Notes: generated by a model not told the origin, from the letters alone. A stretch of 33,139 nucleotides of DNA from an uncultured Eubacteriales bacterium (GCA_948443845.1 CAOJUE010000019.1:1-33139); one strand, 5' to 3'; shown: positions 1 through 7,687, numbered from the stretch's first letter. Translations and numbers: made by a program.

Positions 1-1
1 A

Positions 2-547
2 TCTGGAATTGTTTATTTATGTTTTTCTACAGATTTTCTTATTGAAGAAGCAGACAAATGGAGAAATGAATGTTGGAAAATGATTAAAGAAAGACAGGAC
101 TGTACTTTTTTGTTTCTAACAAAAAGAATTGATAGATTTATGAAATGTATTCCAGATGACTGGGAAGATGGATACGATAATGTAGTTGTATGTTGTACTA
201 TTGAAAATCAAAAAAATGCAGATTATAAATTATCAATTTTTAAAGATTTACCAATAAAACATAAATGTATAACAGCACAGCCATTATTAGAGAAAATAGA
301 CATTGAAAAATATCTTGATAATATTGAGTTAGTAGTTGTTGGTGGAGAATCAGATATAAATGCTAGACCATTTAATTATGAATGGGTATTAGATATTAGA
401 GAGCAATGTATAAGAAAAAATGTAGATTTTGAATTTAGACAATGTGGCACTTATACAATAAAAGATGGAAAACAATATAAAATACAAACAGAAGACTTAT
501 GTAAACAAGCGAAATTAGCCAATATTGATTATAAAGGCAATCGCTAA
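2..547 (+). CDS. DUF5131 (phage Gp37/Gp68-like) protein, 5' end cut by window edge
   Basis: The frame is open from the window edge (codons begin at base 2) to the TAA at 545-547, so the start lies outside; about 181 residues are visible. An internal ATG at 80 is not the start, because coding similarity continues upstream of it (SGIVYLCFSTDF, then EEADKWRNECWKMIKER). Segments LTKRIDRF, DDWEDGYDNV, VVGGES and YEWVLDIREQC are those I associate with the Gp37/Gp68 (DUF5131) family, known from phages and scattered in bacterial chromosomes. The family's cysteine-bearing N-terminal part would lie before the window. Biochemical role unknown to me. The next 600 bases hold a decayed gene, so this end of the window looks like accessory DNA. 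Confidence 0.85.
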   Translation, partial: SGIVYLCFSTDFLIEEADKWRNECWKMIKERQDCTFLFLTKRIDRFMKCIPDDWEDGYDNVVVCCTIENQKNADYKLSIFKDLPIKHKCITAQPLLEKIDIEKYLDNIELVVVGGESDINARPFNYEWVLDIREQCIRKNVDFEFRQCGTYTIKDGKQYKIQTEDLCKQAKLANIDYKGNR

Positions 548-679
548 ATTACAATTTATATTTATGATTATATATAATTATTTGACATTATAGTTTTTCC
601 TAGATTTTCTCCTAGATAATATGTGACAATATCTAGTATTATCAGTAATTTGCAAATTTTAACAAGGTTCACCTCGACC

Positions 680-707
680 AAAATACCCTACTTTATGGTA
701 TTTTTTT
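680..707 (+). terminator. Rho-independent terminator
   Basis: Arms AAAATACC (680-687) and GGTATTTT (697-704) pair perfectly over 8 bp with a 9-nt loop, and seven T run from 701. It lies 130 bases after the DUF5131 stop and is the most likely end of that transcript. It also sits beyond the 3' end of the decayed minus-strand gene, where it could act as a weaker terminator. Confidence 0.6.
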
Positions 708-772
708 AAATTTAACTTAAAAATTTCAATTTTATTTTCTTATAAACAATTGTATAACTTTATAGCACACTT

Positions 773-997
773 TCAATCCTTGCTTGTACAAATACATACT
801 TTCAACATGCACAATTCATAAAAGCAATCCAAAAACTCATCTTCTAGTTCAATTTTATCATTTTTATCTTTCAGTAAATTGTCAACAAATTTGTACAACT
901 TTTCTAGTAATCATTGTATGGTTTTACTATACACATTTTTGCTTTCCTATAGCAAATAATCAATATTTTCTTGAAATTAATCTCTTATTTTTGACAT
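773..997 (-). pseudogene. Decayed small gene with three in-frame stop codons
   Basis: Reading the minus strand from the ATG at 997-995 gives one 74-codon frame ending at TGA 775-773, interrupted by TAA, TAG and TGA at codons 7, 17 and 29. Between the stops the residues look like real protein: MSKIRD, FQENIDYLL, ESKNVYSKTIQ, then LLEKLYKFVDNLLKDKND and on to a cysteine-rich tail. An AAGGAG site lies 10 bases before the ATG. The conserved frame, ribosome binding site and three different stops fit a gene inactivated by point mutation rather than an indel. The product would have been a small charged helical protein. I do not recognise the family. The surviving frame from codon 30 onward lacks a good start. 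The open frame on the opposite strand here is a shadow. Confidence 0.6.
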
Positions 998-1025
998 AAA
1001 AAAATCGCTCCTTTTTAAATTTTGG

Positions 1026-1075
1026 TTGAAAGTAAACTACTACATATGTTATAATAGATGTGTAGTTCTACTTTC
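1026..1075 (+). promoter_or_regulatory. SDR promoter within a palindromic operator
   Basis: TTGAAA (1026-1031) and TATAAT (1050-1055) are separated by 18 bases on the plus strand. The same interval is an imperfect palindrome: GAAAGTAAACTACTACAT (1028-1045) against ATGTGTAGTTCTACTTTC (1058-1075), matching with one bulged base per arm and centred on the -10 box. On the minus strand the same palindrome gives TCGAAA and TATAAC 18 apart, which could serve the decayed gene ending at 997. This is the layout of a repressor- or MerR-type-controlled divergent promoter. No regulator gene is visible nearby. Transcription start for the SDR gene would be near 1062, leaving a leader of about 108 bases. Confidence 0.65.
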
Positions 1076-1169
1076 GAATAATACTCAAACTGTGGACTAG
1101 TGCAATCGATTAACTGTCAGAACACTATTCACATTAATCCTTAAAGTAAATTATAGGGAGGAATATCGT

Positions 1170-1883
1170 ATGAATTTAAAAAACAAAGTAGCAATCATAA
1201 CAGGTGGAAGTAATGGAATTGGTGAAGCTATTGCAAATAAACTAAACGAATTAGGAGCTAAAGTAATTATATTTGATATAAAAGAACCGAAATCTACATT
1301 TGAGTATTATAAAGTAAATACAACGAAAGACCCCGAAATTAAAAAAGCGGTCGATTTAATAGATAAAGTAGATATATTAGTTAATAATGCAGGAATATAT
1401 TTTGAAAAATACATCGAACAAACAACGGATGAAGATATCGACAATATGGTTGATGTAAATATAAAAGGAACATTTAAAGTTACAAGGAATTTAATTGATA
1501 AGTTAAAACAAAGTAAAGGATGTATTGTCAATATTGCTTCTTGCTTAGGATTAGTTCCAGAATTAACATCACCTTTATATTGTACAACCAAAGCTGGAAT
1601 TGTAATGTTTACTAAATGTTTAGCACAAGAATATGCAAATTTAGGAGTTAGGGTCAATTGTGTTTTACCTGGACCAATTTTAACAGAATTGTTAGAGACA
1701 AGTTTTAAAAGTGAAGAACAAAAAATAAAATGTGCAAACAGAATTCCAATCAAACGAATTGGAACTCCAAATGAAGTCGCCAATGTCGTTGCTTTTTTAA
1801 GTAGTGAGGAGGCTTCCTATGTAACAGGAGGAATTTATACAGTAGACGGCGGAGTTTCTACATCGAGTATATATTCTAAATAG
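1170..1883 (+). CDS. Short-chain dehydrogenase/reductase (SDR)
   Basis: A classical SDR of 237 residues, the usual length. The Rossmann glycine motif TGGSNGIG is at 11-18. The acidic D36 at the end of the second strand favours NAD(H) over NADP(H). NNAG is at 72-75, and the catalytic residues are Ser124 (NIAS), Tyr137 and Lys141 (YCTTK). The PG motif is at 167-168, and the C-terminal GGxYxVDGG segment is complete. The start ATG follows AGGGAGG at a 9-base distance. It would catalyse NAD-dependent oxidation or reduction of a hydroxyl or keto group, but the substrate cannot be read from sequence. FabG-like proteins are the closest general class, but isolation from fatty acid genes argues for another role. 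Its promoter is a palindrome, so it is probably regulated by a DNA-binding repressor or activator. Confidence 0.9.
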   Translation: MNLKNKVAIITGGSNGIGEAIANKLNELGAKVIIFDIKEPKSTFEYYKVNTTKDPEIKKAVDLIDKVDILVNNAGIYFEKYIEQTTDEDIDNMVDVNIKGTFKVTRNLIDKLKQSKGCIVNIASCLGLVPELTSPLYCTTKAGIVMFTKCLAQEYANLGVRVNCVLPGPILTELLETSFKSEEQKIKCANRIPIKRIGTPNEVANVVAFLSSEEASYVTGGIYTVDGGVSTSSIYSK

Positions 1884-1936
1884 TTTGTACTACAAATTAA
1901 AATTGGAAGTTATTTTAAATTTCATTACCTATTCTC

Positions 1937-2507
1937 TCACTTCTTCAGCTCTTCCACCAACTCATCCACTAGCTCCTTCAAAACCTTCTCCCTATCCCAA
2001 GAAACATCCACATATCTCACACCAAACTTTTCGCAATCTCTTTTAAAAACTTTACTCTTTTCAACCCATTCTCTAGCATGATTTAACATATTCTCATCCG
2101 AATGTTCTTTCGTCCAATCCGTTTCTTTTTCGTTTTCTCGATAATTCTGAAACGCCTCTTCTGCCGTCAATTCCGAATATCCCAAAAAAACAAGAATCGT
2201 AGAATCTTGGTCAAAAAACTGAATCGCATTTTCCACCGAAATATAGCAATTTTCAACAATATATTGATAGCGACCTCGATTATGCCAAGAAAGATATTTC
2301 AAAAGAGCACCCAAAAACCTAGGAAAATCTTCCCCGCATTCCTTTTCCATTGCTGGCATTTATCTCATTTTGTGGCAATGCCTCAGCAAAAGCATCACGA
2401 ATCGAATCCCCACTAATCACATGATATTGTGGATAAATTCGGTTAATTTCATAAGACAACGTCGTTTTTCCAGCTCTTGAAGCCCCTAAAATCACTAAAT
2501 TTTTCAT
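1937..2507 (-). CDS. P-loop kinase-like NTPase in two frames, +1 shift at CGG codon 58
   Basis: Codons 1-57 encode a P-loop protein: MKNLVILGASRAGKTTL, with Walker A G8-x4-GKT (8-15), then GDSIRDAFAEALPQNEIN. At plus 2336-2334 the zero frame reaches CGG and runs into a stop 6 codons later. Skipping one base (ATG-C-GGG-GAA) continues as EDFPRFLGALLKY and on through YIVENCYISVENAI to a normal C terminus, giving 189 residues. Both halves fit one small AAA/adenylate-kinase-like nucleotide kinase of the type that phosphorylates small metabolites; substrate unknown. No other lesion is seen. It is monocistronic, with a near-consensus promoter (TTGACA-17-TATAAT). Interpretation is open between recent inactivation, sequencing error and +1 recoding. 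The shift site matches three other genes in this window. Confidence 0.75.
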
Positions 2508-2561
2508 TTACTTCTTCATTCCTTTTCAAATTAAAGTTTATAACAAGAATCTCTAACTTTA

Positions 2562-2590
2562 ATTATATCATATTTTATGTAAACTGTCAA
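2562..2590 (-). promoter_or_regulatory. Consensus sigma-A promoter for the kinase gene
   Basis: On the minus strand TTGACA (2590-2585) and TATAAT (2567-2562) are exactly 17 bases apart, an exact match to the vegetative consensus. Transcription would start about 50 bases before the kinase ATG at 2507. Confidence 0.8.
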
Positions 2591-2591
2591 C

Positions 2592-2620
2592 TTGATAAAA
2601 TTGCCAAAATATGATATAAT
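2592..2620 (+). promoter_or_regulatory. Consensus sigma-A promoter reading into a gene-free interval
   Basis: TTGATA (2592-2597) and TATAAT (2615-2620) are 17 bases apart on the plus strand. There is no open reading frame downstream on this strand before the terminator at 2718-2748, which points to a non-coding transcript. Its -35 box is one base away from that of the divergent kinase promoter. Confidence 0.75.
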
Positions 2621-2626
2621 TAAATT

Positions 2627-2755
2627 TTAGGGTAATTTCCTGTAATCTCTAATCATTGACGTTCTTGACTAAAAAAGTCAGAAAAACAGTCGATGACTTT
2701 CGATCAAGCTAGGATTAAAAGTGGAAGGACAATCAATCCTTCCACTTTACTTTTT
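2627..2755 (+). ncRNA. Candidate small structured RNA, family not recognised
   Basis: A near-consensus promoter ends at 2620 and a strong hairpin terminator lies at 2718-2748, framing a transcript of about 130 nt with no protein frame. Inside it, TAATCTCTA (2643-2651) pairs with TAGGATTA (2710-2717), with one bulge, as a closing stem. Within that, CATTGAC (2654-2660) pairs with GTCGATG (2689-2695, one G-U), enclosing TGACT/AGTCA (2666-2670/2676-2680) around an A-rich loop. The 3' hairpin AAAGTGGAAGGA/TCCTTCCACTTT then terminates. I do not recognise it as 6S, SRP, tmRNA or RNase P RNA. It is antisense only to the very end of gatB. Structure and ends are inferred by eye. Confidence 0.5.
2718..2748. 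terminator. Bidirectional terminator between the small RNA and gatB
   Basis: A 12-bp perfect stem, AAAGTGGAAGGA (2718-2729) with TCCTTCCACTTT (2737-2748), has a 7-nt loop. It lies 6 bases past the gatB stop codon on the minus strand and ends the candidate small RNA on the plus strand, where the T-rich tail (2750-2759) follows. Confidence 0.8.
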
Positions 2756-4193
2756 ATTTCTTCATTTCCTCTATAAACATTTTATTCAACATTTGTGGAT
2801 TGGCTTTTCCTTTTGTCTCTTTCATCGCTTGTCCAACTAGGAAACCTAGAGCCCTGTCTTTGCCGGCTTTGTAGTCTGCAACCGACTGTGAATTGGCTTC
2901 CAAAATTTTCTTAACAACTTCCTTAATTGCACCTTCATCCGAAATCTGCACCCAACCTTTTTCCTCAATAATTTGACTTGGCGATTTTGGATTTTCAAAC
3001 AATTCCTCCAACACTTTTTTGGAAATACTCGAACTAATCGTGCCTTTATCAATCAACTCAACCAATTCGCCCAATTCTTTTCCAGAAAATGGAATCTGGT
3101 CTGGCTCTTCTTCCCTTTCATTCAAAATTCTCGCAACTTCAGACATTAGCAAATTACTAGCCGTCTTCGGATTTTTGCAAATCGCAATCGCTTCTTCAAA
3201 GATATCCGAGTAATATTTCGAACTTGTTACAAAATTGGCTGCCTTTGGAATCAATTTATATTCTTCCAAATATCTTTTTTTACGGCTTTCCGGCAATTCT
3301 GGCAAGGAATTTTTGATATTTTCAATATATTCGTCGGATAATCGAATCGCCACCAAATCTGGGTCTGGAAAATAGCGGTAATCTTGCGCGTCTTCTTTAT
3401 CTCTCATCGAAAATGTTTTCCCAGAAATATCATCCCAACGAAGTGTTTCTTGTGTGATTTCTCCGCCATTTTCTAAAACTTCAATCTGCCTATTTGCTTC
3501 ATATTCAATCGCTCTTGAAATACTTCTAAACGAATTCATATTTTTCATTTCTGTTCTCGTTCCAAATTCAGTTGCGCCTTTTTTGCGCACAGAAACATTG
3601 ACATCTGCACGAAGAGAGCCTTCTTGCATTTTGCAATCTGAAATTCCAATGTATTCAAAAATGGATTTCAATTTTCGAAGATAAGCGTCAACTTCTTCTT
3701 TGCTGCGCAAATCTGGTTTTGAAACACATTCAATCAAAGGCACGCCCGCTCTGTTCAAATCCACAAAGGTTCCTCTTCCATAATCGTCGTGATTTAATTT
3801 TCCTGCATCTTCCTCAATGTGAATACGCTCCAAACGGATGGTTTTCTCGCCTTTTTCGGTTTCGATGTTAACATAGCCATCATAGCAAAGCGGCATATCG
3901 TATTGCGAAATTTGGTAGGCTTTTGGCAAATCCGGGTAAAAATAATTTTTTCGGTCGTTTTTACTATTTTGCGCAATTTTGCAATTGGTTGCCAAACCTG
4001 CCTTTACAGCATATTCTACGACTTTTTCATTCAAAACGGGAAGGGTTCCTGGCATCGCCATACAAATTGGGCAACAATGCGTATTTGGCTCTCCTCCGAA
4101 TTCTGTTGAACAACTGCAAAATATTTTGGTTTTGGTAGACAATTCACAATGAACCTCTAGTCCAATGACAATTTCATAATCTTCTTTTGACAT
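2754..4193 (-). CDS. gatB: Aspartyl/glutamyl-tRNA amidotransferase subunit B
   Basis: GatB of 479 residues. It binds and phosphorylates misacylated Glu-tRNA(Gln) or Asp-tRNA(Asn) and passes it the ammonia released by GatA, in the cytoplasm. Family signatures are present: EIVIGLEVHCELSTKTKIF at the N terminus, the cysteine-rich FCSC...CCPICM zinc-type cluster, the FYPDLPKAYQISQYDMPL segment, and the C-terminal YqeY-like tail (GFLVGQAMKETKGKANP). The start is the ATG at 4193-4191, which has AAAGGAG 5 bases upstream. A longer frame to 4226 has no ribosome binding site and overlaps an intergenic repeat. It is the last gene of gatC-HAD-gatA-gatB and is followed by a strong terminator. Confidence 0.97.
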   Translation of the reverse strand: MSKEDYEIVIGLEVHCELSTKTKIFCSCSTEFGGEPNTHCCPICMAMPGTLPVLNEKVVEYAVKAGLATNCKIAQNSKNDRKNYFYPDLPKAYQISQYDMPLCYDGYVNIETEKGEKTIRLERIHIEEDAGKLNHDDYGRGTFVDLNRAGVPLIECVSKPDLRSKEEVDAYLRKLKSIFEYIGISDCKMQEGSLRADVNVSVRKKGATEFGTRTEMKNMNSFRSISRAIEYEANRQIEVLENGGEITQETLRWDDISGKTFSMRDKEDAQDYRYFPDPDLVAIRLSDEYIENIKNSLPELPESRKKRYLEEYKLIPKAANFVTSSKYYSDIFEEAIAICKNPKTASNLLMSEVARILNEREEEPDQIPFSGKELGELVELIDKGTISSSISKKVLEELFENPKSPSQIIEEKGWVQISDEGAIKEVVKKILEANSQSVADYKAGKDRALGFLVGQAMKETKGKANPQMLNKMFIEEMKK

Positions 4194-4209
4194 GTTTTCT
4201 CCTTTCCAT

Positions 4210-4235
4210 GGGTTGTTCTTGACCAACCCCCTACA
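4210..4235. repeat. TGTAGGGGG palindromic intergenic repeat, copy 1 (gatA-gatB)
   Basis: Read on the minus strand, TGTAGGGGG is followed by a palindrome, GGGTTG - gtcaagaa - CAACCC. It begins 2 bases after the gatA stop and ends before the gatB ribosome binding site. A second copy with the same TGTAGGGGG border and a different palindrome core follows gatC. In mRNA it would form an intercistronic hairpin. I associate GTAGGGG-type palindromes with dispersed repeats common in Clostridia. Confidence 0.7.
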
Positions 4236-4237
4236 TT

Positions 4238-5704
4238 TTATTTGAATGTTGGCTTATGTTCTCCCCTAAAATTCGTATTTTGCTCATAGGTATAGGCTGC
4301 TCTGAAAATCGTTTCTTCTGCAAATGGTTTCGCAATCAATTGAAAACCAATTGGCAAACCTTCGGAATCCACATCACATGGAACGCTCATGCCCGGCAAA
4401 CCACCAATATTTACTGGCACGGTACAAATATCTGCCAAATACATTTGAAGTGGATCGCTTAATTTTTCGCTCATTTTGAAAGCAGTAGTTGGAGAAACTG
4501 GCGTTAATAATAAATCGTATTTTTCAAATAATTCGCTATATGCTTTTTTAATAATCGTTCTTACTTTTTGCGCTTTTTTATAGTAAGCATCGTAATATCC
4601 AGAACTTAGCACATACGTTCCTAAAATAATTCTTCTTTTTACTTCGGCTCCAAAGCCTTCGCTCCTTGAATTTTTGTAAATGTCTTTCAAATTTTCATAA
4701 TTTTCGGTTCGATAACCATAACGAATTCCGTCAAATCTTCCCAAGTTGGAACTTGCTTCTGCACACGCCAAAATATAGTAAACTGCTGACGCATATTGTC
4801 CAATATCCAAAGAACATTCTTCGACTGTCGCTCCCAATTCTTGATATTTTTTAATCACTTTGAACATCGCCTCTTTTACTTCTGCGCTCGTTCCTTCTCC
4901 CAAATATTCCTTTGGAACACCTATTTTCATGCCTTTGACATCGTTTACTAAAGCCTTGGTGTAATCCCTCTTTTCCACGTCAACCGAAGTCGTATCACGT
5001 TTGTCATATCCCGCAATTAAATTTAACAAAAGTGCGCTATCAGTTACATCTTTCGTAATCGGACCAATTTGGTCCAAAGAAGACGCAAATGCAACCAAGC
5101 CAAATCTTGAAACCATTCCATACGTTGGCTTCAAGCCCACAACGCCACACAAACTTGCTGGCTGACGAATCGAACCACCTGTATCGCTTCCCAAAGTCCA
5201 AGGCGCCATATCACTTGCTACTGCTGCTGCACTTCCGCCTGAAGAACCGCCCGGCACTCTTGACAAATCCCATGGATTATGCGTTGGGAAAAACGCTGAA
5301 TTTTCGGTTGAACTTCCCATTGCAAATTCGTCCATATTCATTTTTCCAAGATAAATCATATTTTCTGCATTTAATTTTTCGATGACAGTTGCATCATATG
5401 GTGCAACGAAGTTCTCTAGCATTTTAGAACTGCAAGTCGTACGTATTCCTGTGATGCACATGTTATCTTTAATTCCGATTGGAATTCCTGCAAATTTGCT
5501 AAGTTTTTTTCCTGCCTTTCTATCGCTATCGATTTGTTTGGCTTTTGCCATCGCTTGTTCTTCCATTGTGGATACATAGGCTTTGACTTGTCCATCTTTT
5601 TCTTTGATTCTATCAAAATAACTTTTGGTAATTTCTTCTGACGTTGTTTCGCCTTTTTCTAATTGATCGATTAACTCGTGTACCGTTAATTCATAAAGTT
5701 CCAT
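4238..5704 (-). CDS. gatA: Glutamyl/aspartyl-tRNA amidotransferase subunit A
   Basis: GatA, 488 residues, the glutaminase subunit of GatCAB in the amidase-signature family. It hydrolyses glutamine and channels ammonia to GatB. The catalytic triad is visible: Lys79 (GIKDN), Ser154 in GGSSGGS (152-158) and Ser178 in [11 protein letters not shown] (172-182), the same numbering I recall for the Staphylococcus aureus enzyme. The start ATG has AAGGAGG upstream and overlaps the last 14 bases of the HAD gene, so the two are probably translationally coupled. With gatB and gatC it replaces a glutaminyl-tRNA synthetase, as in most Gram-positive bacteria. Confidence 0.97.
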   Translation of the reverse strand: MELYELTVHELIDQLEKGETTSEEITKSYFDRIKEKDGQVKAYVSTMEEQAMAKAKQIDSDRKAGKKLSKFAGIPIGIKDNMCITGIRTTCSSKMLENFVAPYDATVIEKLNAENMIYLGKMNMDEFAMGSSTENSAFFPTHNPWDLSRVPGGSSGGSAAAVASDMAPWTLGSDTGGSIRQPASLCGVVGLKPTYGMVSRFGLVAFASSLDQIGPITKDVTDSALLLNLIAGYDKRDTTSVDVEKRDYTKALVNDVKGMKIGVPKEYLGEGTSAEVKEAMFKVIKKYQELGATVEECSLDIGQYASAVYYILACAEASSNLGRFDGIRYGYRTENYENLKDIYKNSRSEGFGAEVKRRIILGTYVLSSGYYDAYYKKAQKVRTIIKKAYSELFEKYDLLLTPVSPTTAFKMSEKLSDPLQMYLADICTVPVNIGGLPGMSVPCDVDSEGLPIGFQLIAKPFAEETIFRAAYTYEQNTNFRGEHKPTFK

Positions 5705-6293
5705 TGATATTTTCCTCCTTTTTAATTCTATCGTAAATATCTGACCATGAATACACTCTTGTTACGTTTTCGGCACTTAAACCCTTATTGGTTCTTGTAT
5801 CCATAAGATATGACTTGATGCCAACATTGGCAACTTCTGTACAATTTTTGAAACTGTCATCTATGAATAAATCTACCTTTTTGTCTAAGGCAACTTGTGC
5901 CTTGCCTTCTCTTATAATTTCGATTTCATCGTATGGTATGTGATTTCTTTTTAGCCATTCTAGTGTAGTTTTTTCAATGTCAAAATTTTTTGCTGCCCAT
6001 CTGGCTGTAATCAAAATTATTTCATTTCCTTCTGCTTTTAATTTTTGAAGTACCTCGACTGCTAACGTAAATGGTTTCACATATTGGATTTTTTCATAAT
6101 ATTTATCCCAAAAATTTACCGCCTCTTCCTTGTTCCAATGATGCATTATTTCCGCATAAAAATGATGACTGCTAACTTCGTTTTGGATTTCCCCTGTTCT
6201 GCCTAATTCATTGATTGTATAGTGCTGCGCATATGCAAACATTACTTCATAGGTATCTGCTATGGTATCATCGATATCAATTCCAATTCTCAT
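5691..6293 (-). CDS. HAD-family phosphatase, 5' nucleotidase (NT5C/YqfW)-like, inside the gat operon
   Basis: A 200-residue HAD-superfamily protein. Motif I DIDDT (6-10) gives the nucleophile Asp6 and acid/base Asp8. Motif II Thr96 is in LITARW, and motif IV acidic residues are at 145-146 (FIDDS). The overall layout resembles the 5'(3')-deoxyribonucleotidase/YqfW group, which dephosphorylates nucleotides, but the substrate is unproven. The start is the ATG at 6293-6291, placed by AGGAGA 7 bases upstream. A longer frame to 6335 covers an intergenic repeat and has no such site. It lies between gatC and gatA and overlaps gatA by 14 bases, an unusual insertion into a compact operon. A house-cleaning or nucleotide-pool role is only inference. 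Confidence 0.85.
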   Translation of the reverse strand: MRIGIDIDDTIADTYEVMFAYAQHYTINELGRTGEIQNEVSSHHFYAEIMHHWNKEEAVNFWDKYYEKIQYVKPFTLAVEVLQKLKAEGNEIILITARWAAKNFDIEKTTLEWLKRNHIPYDEIEIIREGKAQVALDKKVDLFIDDSFKNCTEVANVGIKSYLMDTRTNKGLSAENVTRVYSWSDIYDRIKKEENINGTL

Positions 6294-6324
6294 ATTCTTT
6301 TCTCCTATTTCGTTGTAATTGATT

Positions 6325-6349
6325 GGGTCGGTCAAGACCGCCCCCTACA
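6325..6349. repeat. TGTAGGGGG palindromic intergenic repeat, copy 2 (gatC-HAD)
   Basis: Starting directly after the gatC stop on the minus strand, TGTAGGGGG continues into GGCGGTC-TT-GACCGACC, a near-perfect palindrome. The border and placement match the copy after gatA (4210-4235), but the hairpin core differs by paired changes, so the base pairing rather than the sequence is kept. Confidence 0.7.
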
Positions 6350-6640
6350 TTAATTGATGACTTTTGGAATTTGGAACATTCCTTCGTCTTGGCTTGGTGC
6401 GTTTTGCAACAAATCTTCCCTCGTTTTAAATTCCATCACTTCGTCTTTTCTAAATTTATTTTTTTGCTCTGTGGCTCCAATTGTTTCGTCTGTGGCGGAT
6501 GTATCAATTTTGTTAATCATTTCCGCATAAGCTAAAATTTCTTGCATATCTTTGGTGTAATTGTCAATTTCTTGCTCGGTTAAATTAAGCATTGCCAATT
6601 TTGCAATATGGACAATCTCGTCTCTCGTAATATTTGCCAT
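6350..6640 (-). CDS. gatC: Glutamyl/aspartyl-tRNA amidotransferase subunit C
   Basis: GatC, 96 residues, the usual size. It wraps around GatA and GatB and stabilises the complex. The family pattern is clear: an N-terminal helix with DEIVHIAKLAMLNLTEQEI, a middle DMQEILAYAEMINKIDTS, and a C-terminal REDLLQNAPSQDEGMFQIPKVI. AAGGAGG lies 6 bases before the ATG. It is the first gene of the four-gene operon, behind a promoter at 6704-6676, and is transcribed divergently from the HD-GYP gene. Confidence 0.96.
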   Translation of the reverse strand: MANITRDEIVHIAKLAMLNLTEQEIDNYTKDMQEILAYAEMINKIDTSATDETIGATEQKNKFRKDEVMEFKTREDLLQNAPSQDEGMFQIPKVIN

Positions 6641-6675
6641 CTTTTTTCCTCCTTGACCGTTTTTCTTATTTTTGC

Positions 6676-6704
6676 ATTATATAACGAATTTTTAAAAATT
6701 ACAA
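6676..6704 (-). promoter_or_regulatory. Promoter of the gatC operon
   Basis: On the minus strand TTGTAA (6704-6699) and TATAAT (6681-6676) are 17 bases apart, about 36 bases before the gatC ATG. Confidence 0.7.
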
Positions 6705-6723
6705 TATAAATTTCATATTTTTC

Positions 6724-6752
6724 TTGACCTATTTTGATTTAAAAGATAAAAT
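6724..6752 (+). promoter_or_regulatory. Promoter of the HD-GYP gene
   Basis: TTGACC (6724-6729) and TAAAAT (6747-6752) are 17 bases apart. It overlaps an upstream in-frame ATG of the HD-GYP gene, which is the reason for preferring the later start at 6775. It is divergent from the gatC promoter, with 19 bases between the -35 boxes. Confidence 0.65.
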
Positions 6753-6774
6753 AAGTTTTAAGGAGATTTTGCTT

Positions 6775-7686
6775 ATGAAAACCGAAAAATTTGACTTTTA
6801 CAGTTCCACCGAAATAAAATCGTACAACCTAAACGAAAAAATCCGCTATCAACTAAAAATGCTAGATGGCTTAGATACTTTTACCAGAAGGCATTCTGAA
6901 AATGTCGCCCTCATTACTTGCAGACTTTGCGAAAATCTGCACTTAGACAAAGGTTTCACCGTTTATTGCATTACTTGTGCCTACATTCACGATATCGGCA
7001 AAATTTTTATTCCGCCTGAAATTTTGCAAAAAACAACTTCTTTAACAGAAAAAGAATATCAAATTATGAAAACACATACCACCATTGGTTATGATATGTG
7101 CATGAAAGACACCAAATTGCGCCCTTTTTCCGCAGGAACTTTGTATCATCATGAAAGTCTGGATGGAAGCGGTTATCCAAATGGAATGATTGGGAAAAAA
7201 ATTCCTTATGAAGCACAAATCATTCGTGTGGCGGACGAATTCGAAGCCATCACTGCAAGGCGTCAATATAAAACTCACGTGGGAATCGTAGAAACGTTAC
7301 ATATCCTAATGGAGCATGCAAAACCAAGTATCAAAGGTCAAAAAATAGGAAAAATCGATAAAAAAATCCTCAAAGCCTTATTCCAAATGGTGATTGATGA
7401 CACTGAATATGAAATCAGTGTACGTTCGGATTATGTGAAATTTTTGAAATCAGAAATCAAGCGTTTAAAAGAAGCATTGGGCTATTATGAAAAAATGCAA
7501 AGCACAACTAAGCCTGAAAAACAAGAATATTTTAGGCAAGGTGCTCAATATCTGTTGCATAAAAATGAAGAAGTTGACAAAATTCCAGTTATTTTAGAAG
7601 AATTAAAAGAAGCGTATGAAGTAAAGCAAGTTCATATTAAAAAATTATTTGATGAAGTGAAGGAAATTAAAAAACTTCACATATAG
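6775..7686 (+). CDS. HD-GYP domain phosphohydrolase
   Basis: Cytoplasmic, 303 residues. The HD-GYP metal site is complete: His40 (RRHSENVA), His72-Asp73 (HDIGK), His101, His125-His126 (HHESLDGSGYP, 125-135) and Asp154 (RVADEFEA). HD-GYP proteins usually hydrolyse cyclic di-GMP or related cyclic dinucleotides, and the GYP signature supports that. There is no receiver or PAS domain in front, only about 35 residues. The last third (from about 215) is charged and helical, probably a coiled coil. The start at 6775 has AAGGAG 9 bases upstream, and the -10 box lies before it. A single-gene transcript ending in a strong hairpin at 7688-7729. Confidence 0.9.
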   Translation: MKTEKFDFYSSTEIKSYNLNEKIRYQLKMLDGLDTFTRRHSENVALITCRLCENLHLDKGFTVYCITCAYIHDIGKIFIPPEILQKTTSLTEKEYQIMKTHTTIGYDMCMKDTKLRPFSAGTLYHHESLDGSGYPNGMIGKKIPYEAQIIRVADEFEAITARRQYKTHVGIVETLHILMEHAKPSIKGQKIGKIDKKILKALFQMVIDDTEYEISVRSDYVKFLKSEIKRLKEALGYYEKMQSTTKPEKQEYFRQGAQYLLHKNEEVDKIPVILEELKEAYEVKQVHIKKLFDEVKEIKKLHI

Positions 7687-7687
7687 A

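Larger units (their letters stand above)
2560..2622. repeat. 17-bp perfect inverted repeat spanning two divergent promoters
   Basis: Positions 2560-2576 and 2606-2622 are exact reverse complements over 17 bases (TAATTATATCATATTTT and its complement). Each arm contains the -10 region of one of two divergent promoters, and the -35 boxes lie back to back in the centre. The repeat may be an operator pair, or it may reflect duplication of one promoter arm. Confidence 0.7.

Noticed and set aside
784..999. 71-codon open frame on the plus strand
   Set aside because: No ribosome binding site. The opposite strand carries the better supported decayed gene with an AAGGAG site.
1028..1075. MITE or insertion-sequence terminal repeat
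   Set aside because: The palindrome is centred on a good promoter and has no target duplication or transposase nearby, so an operator is simpler.
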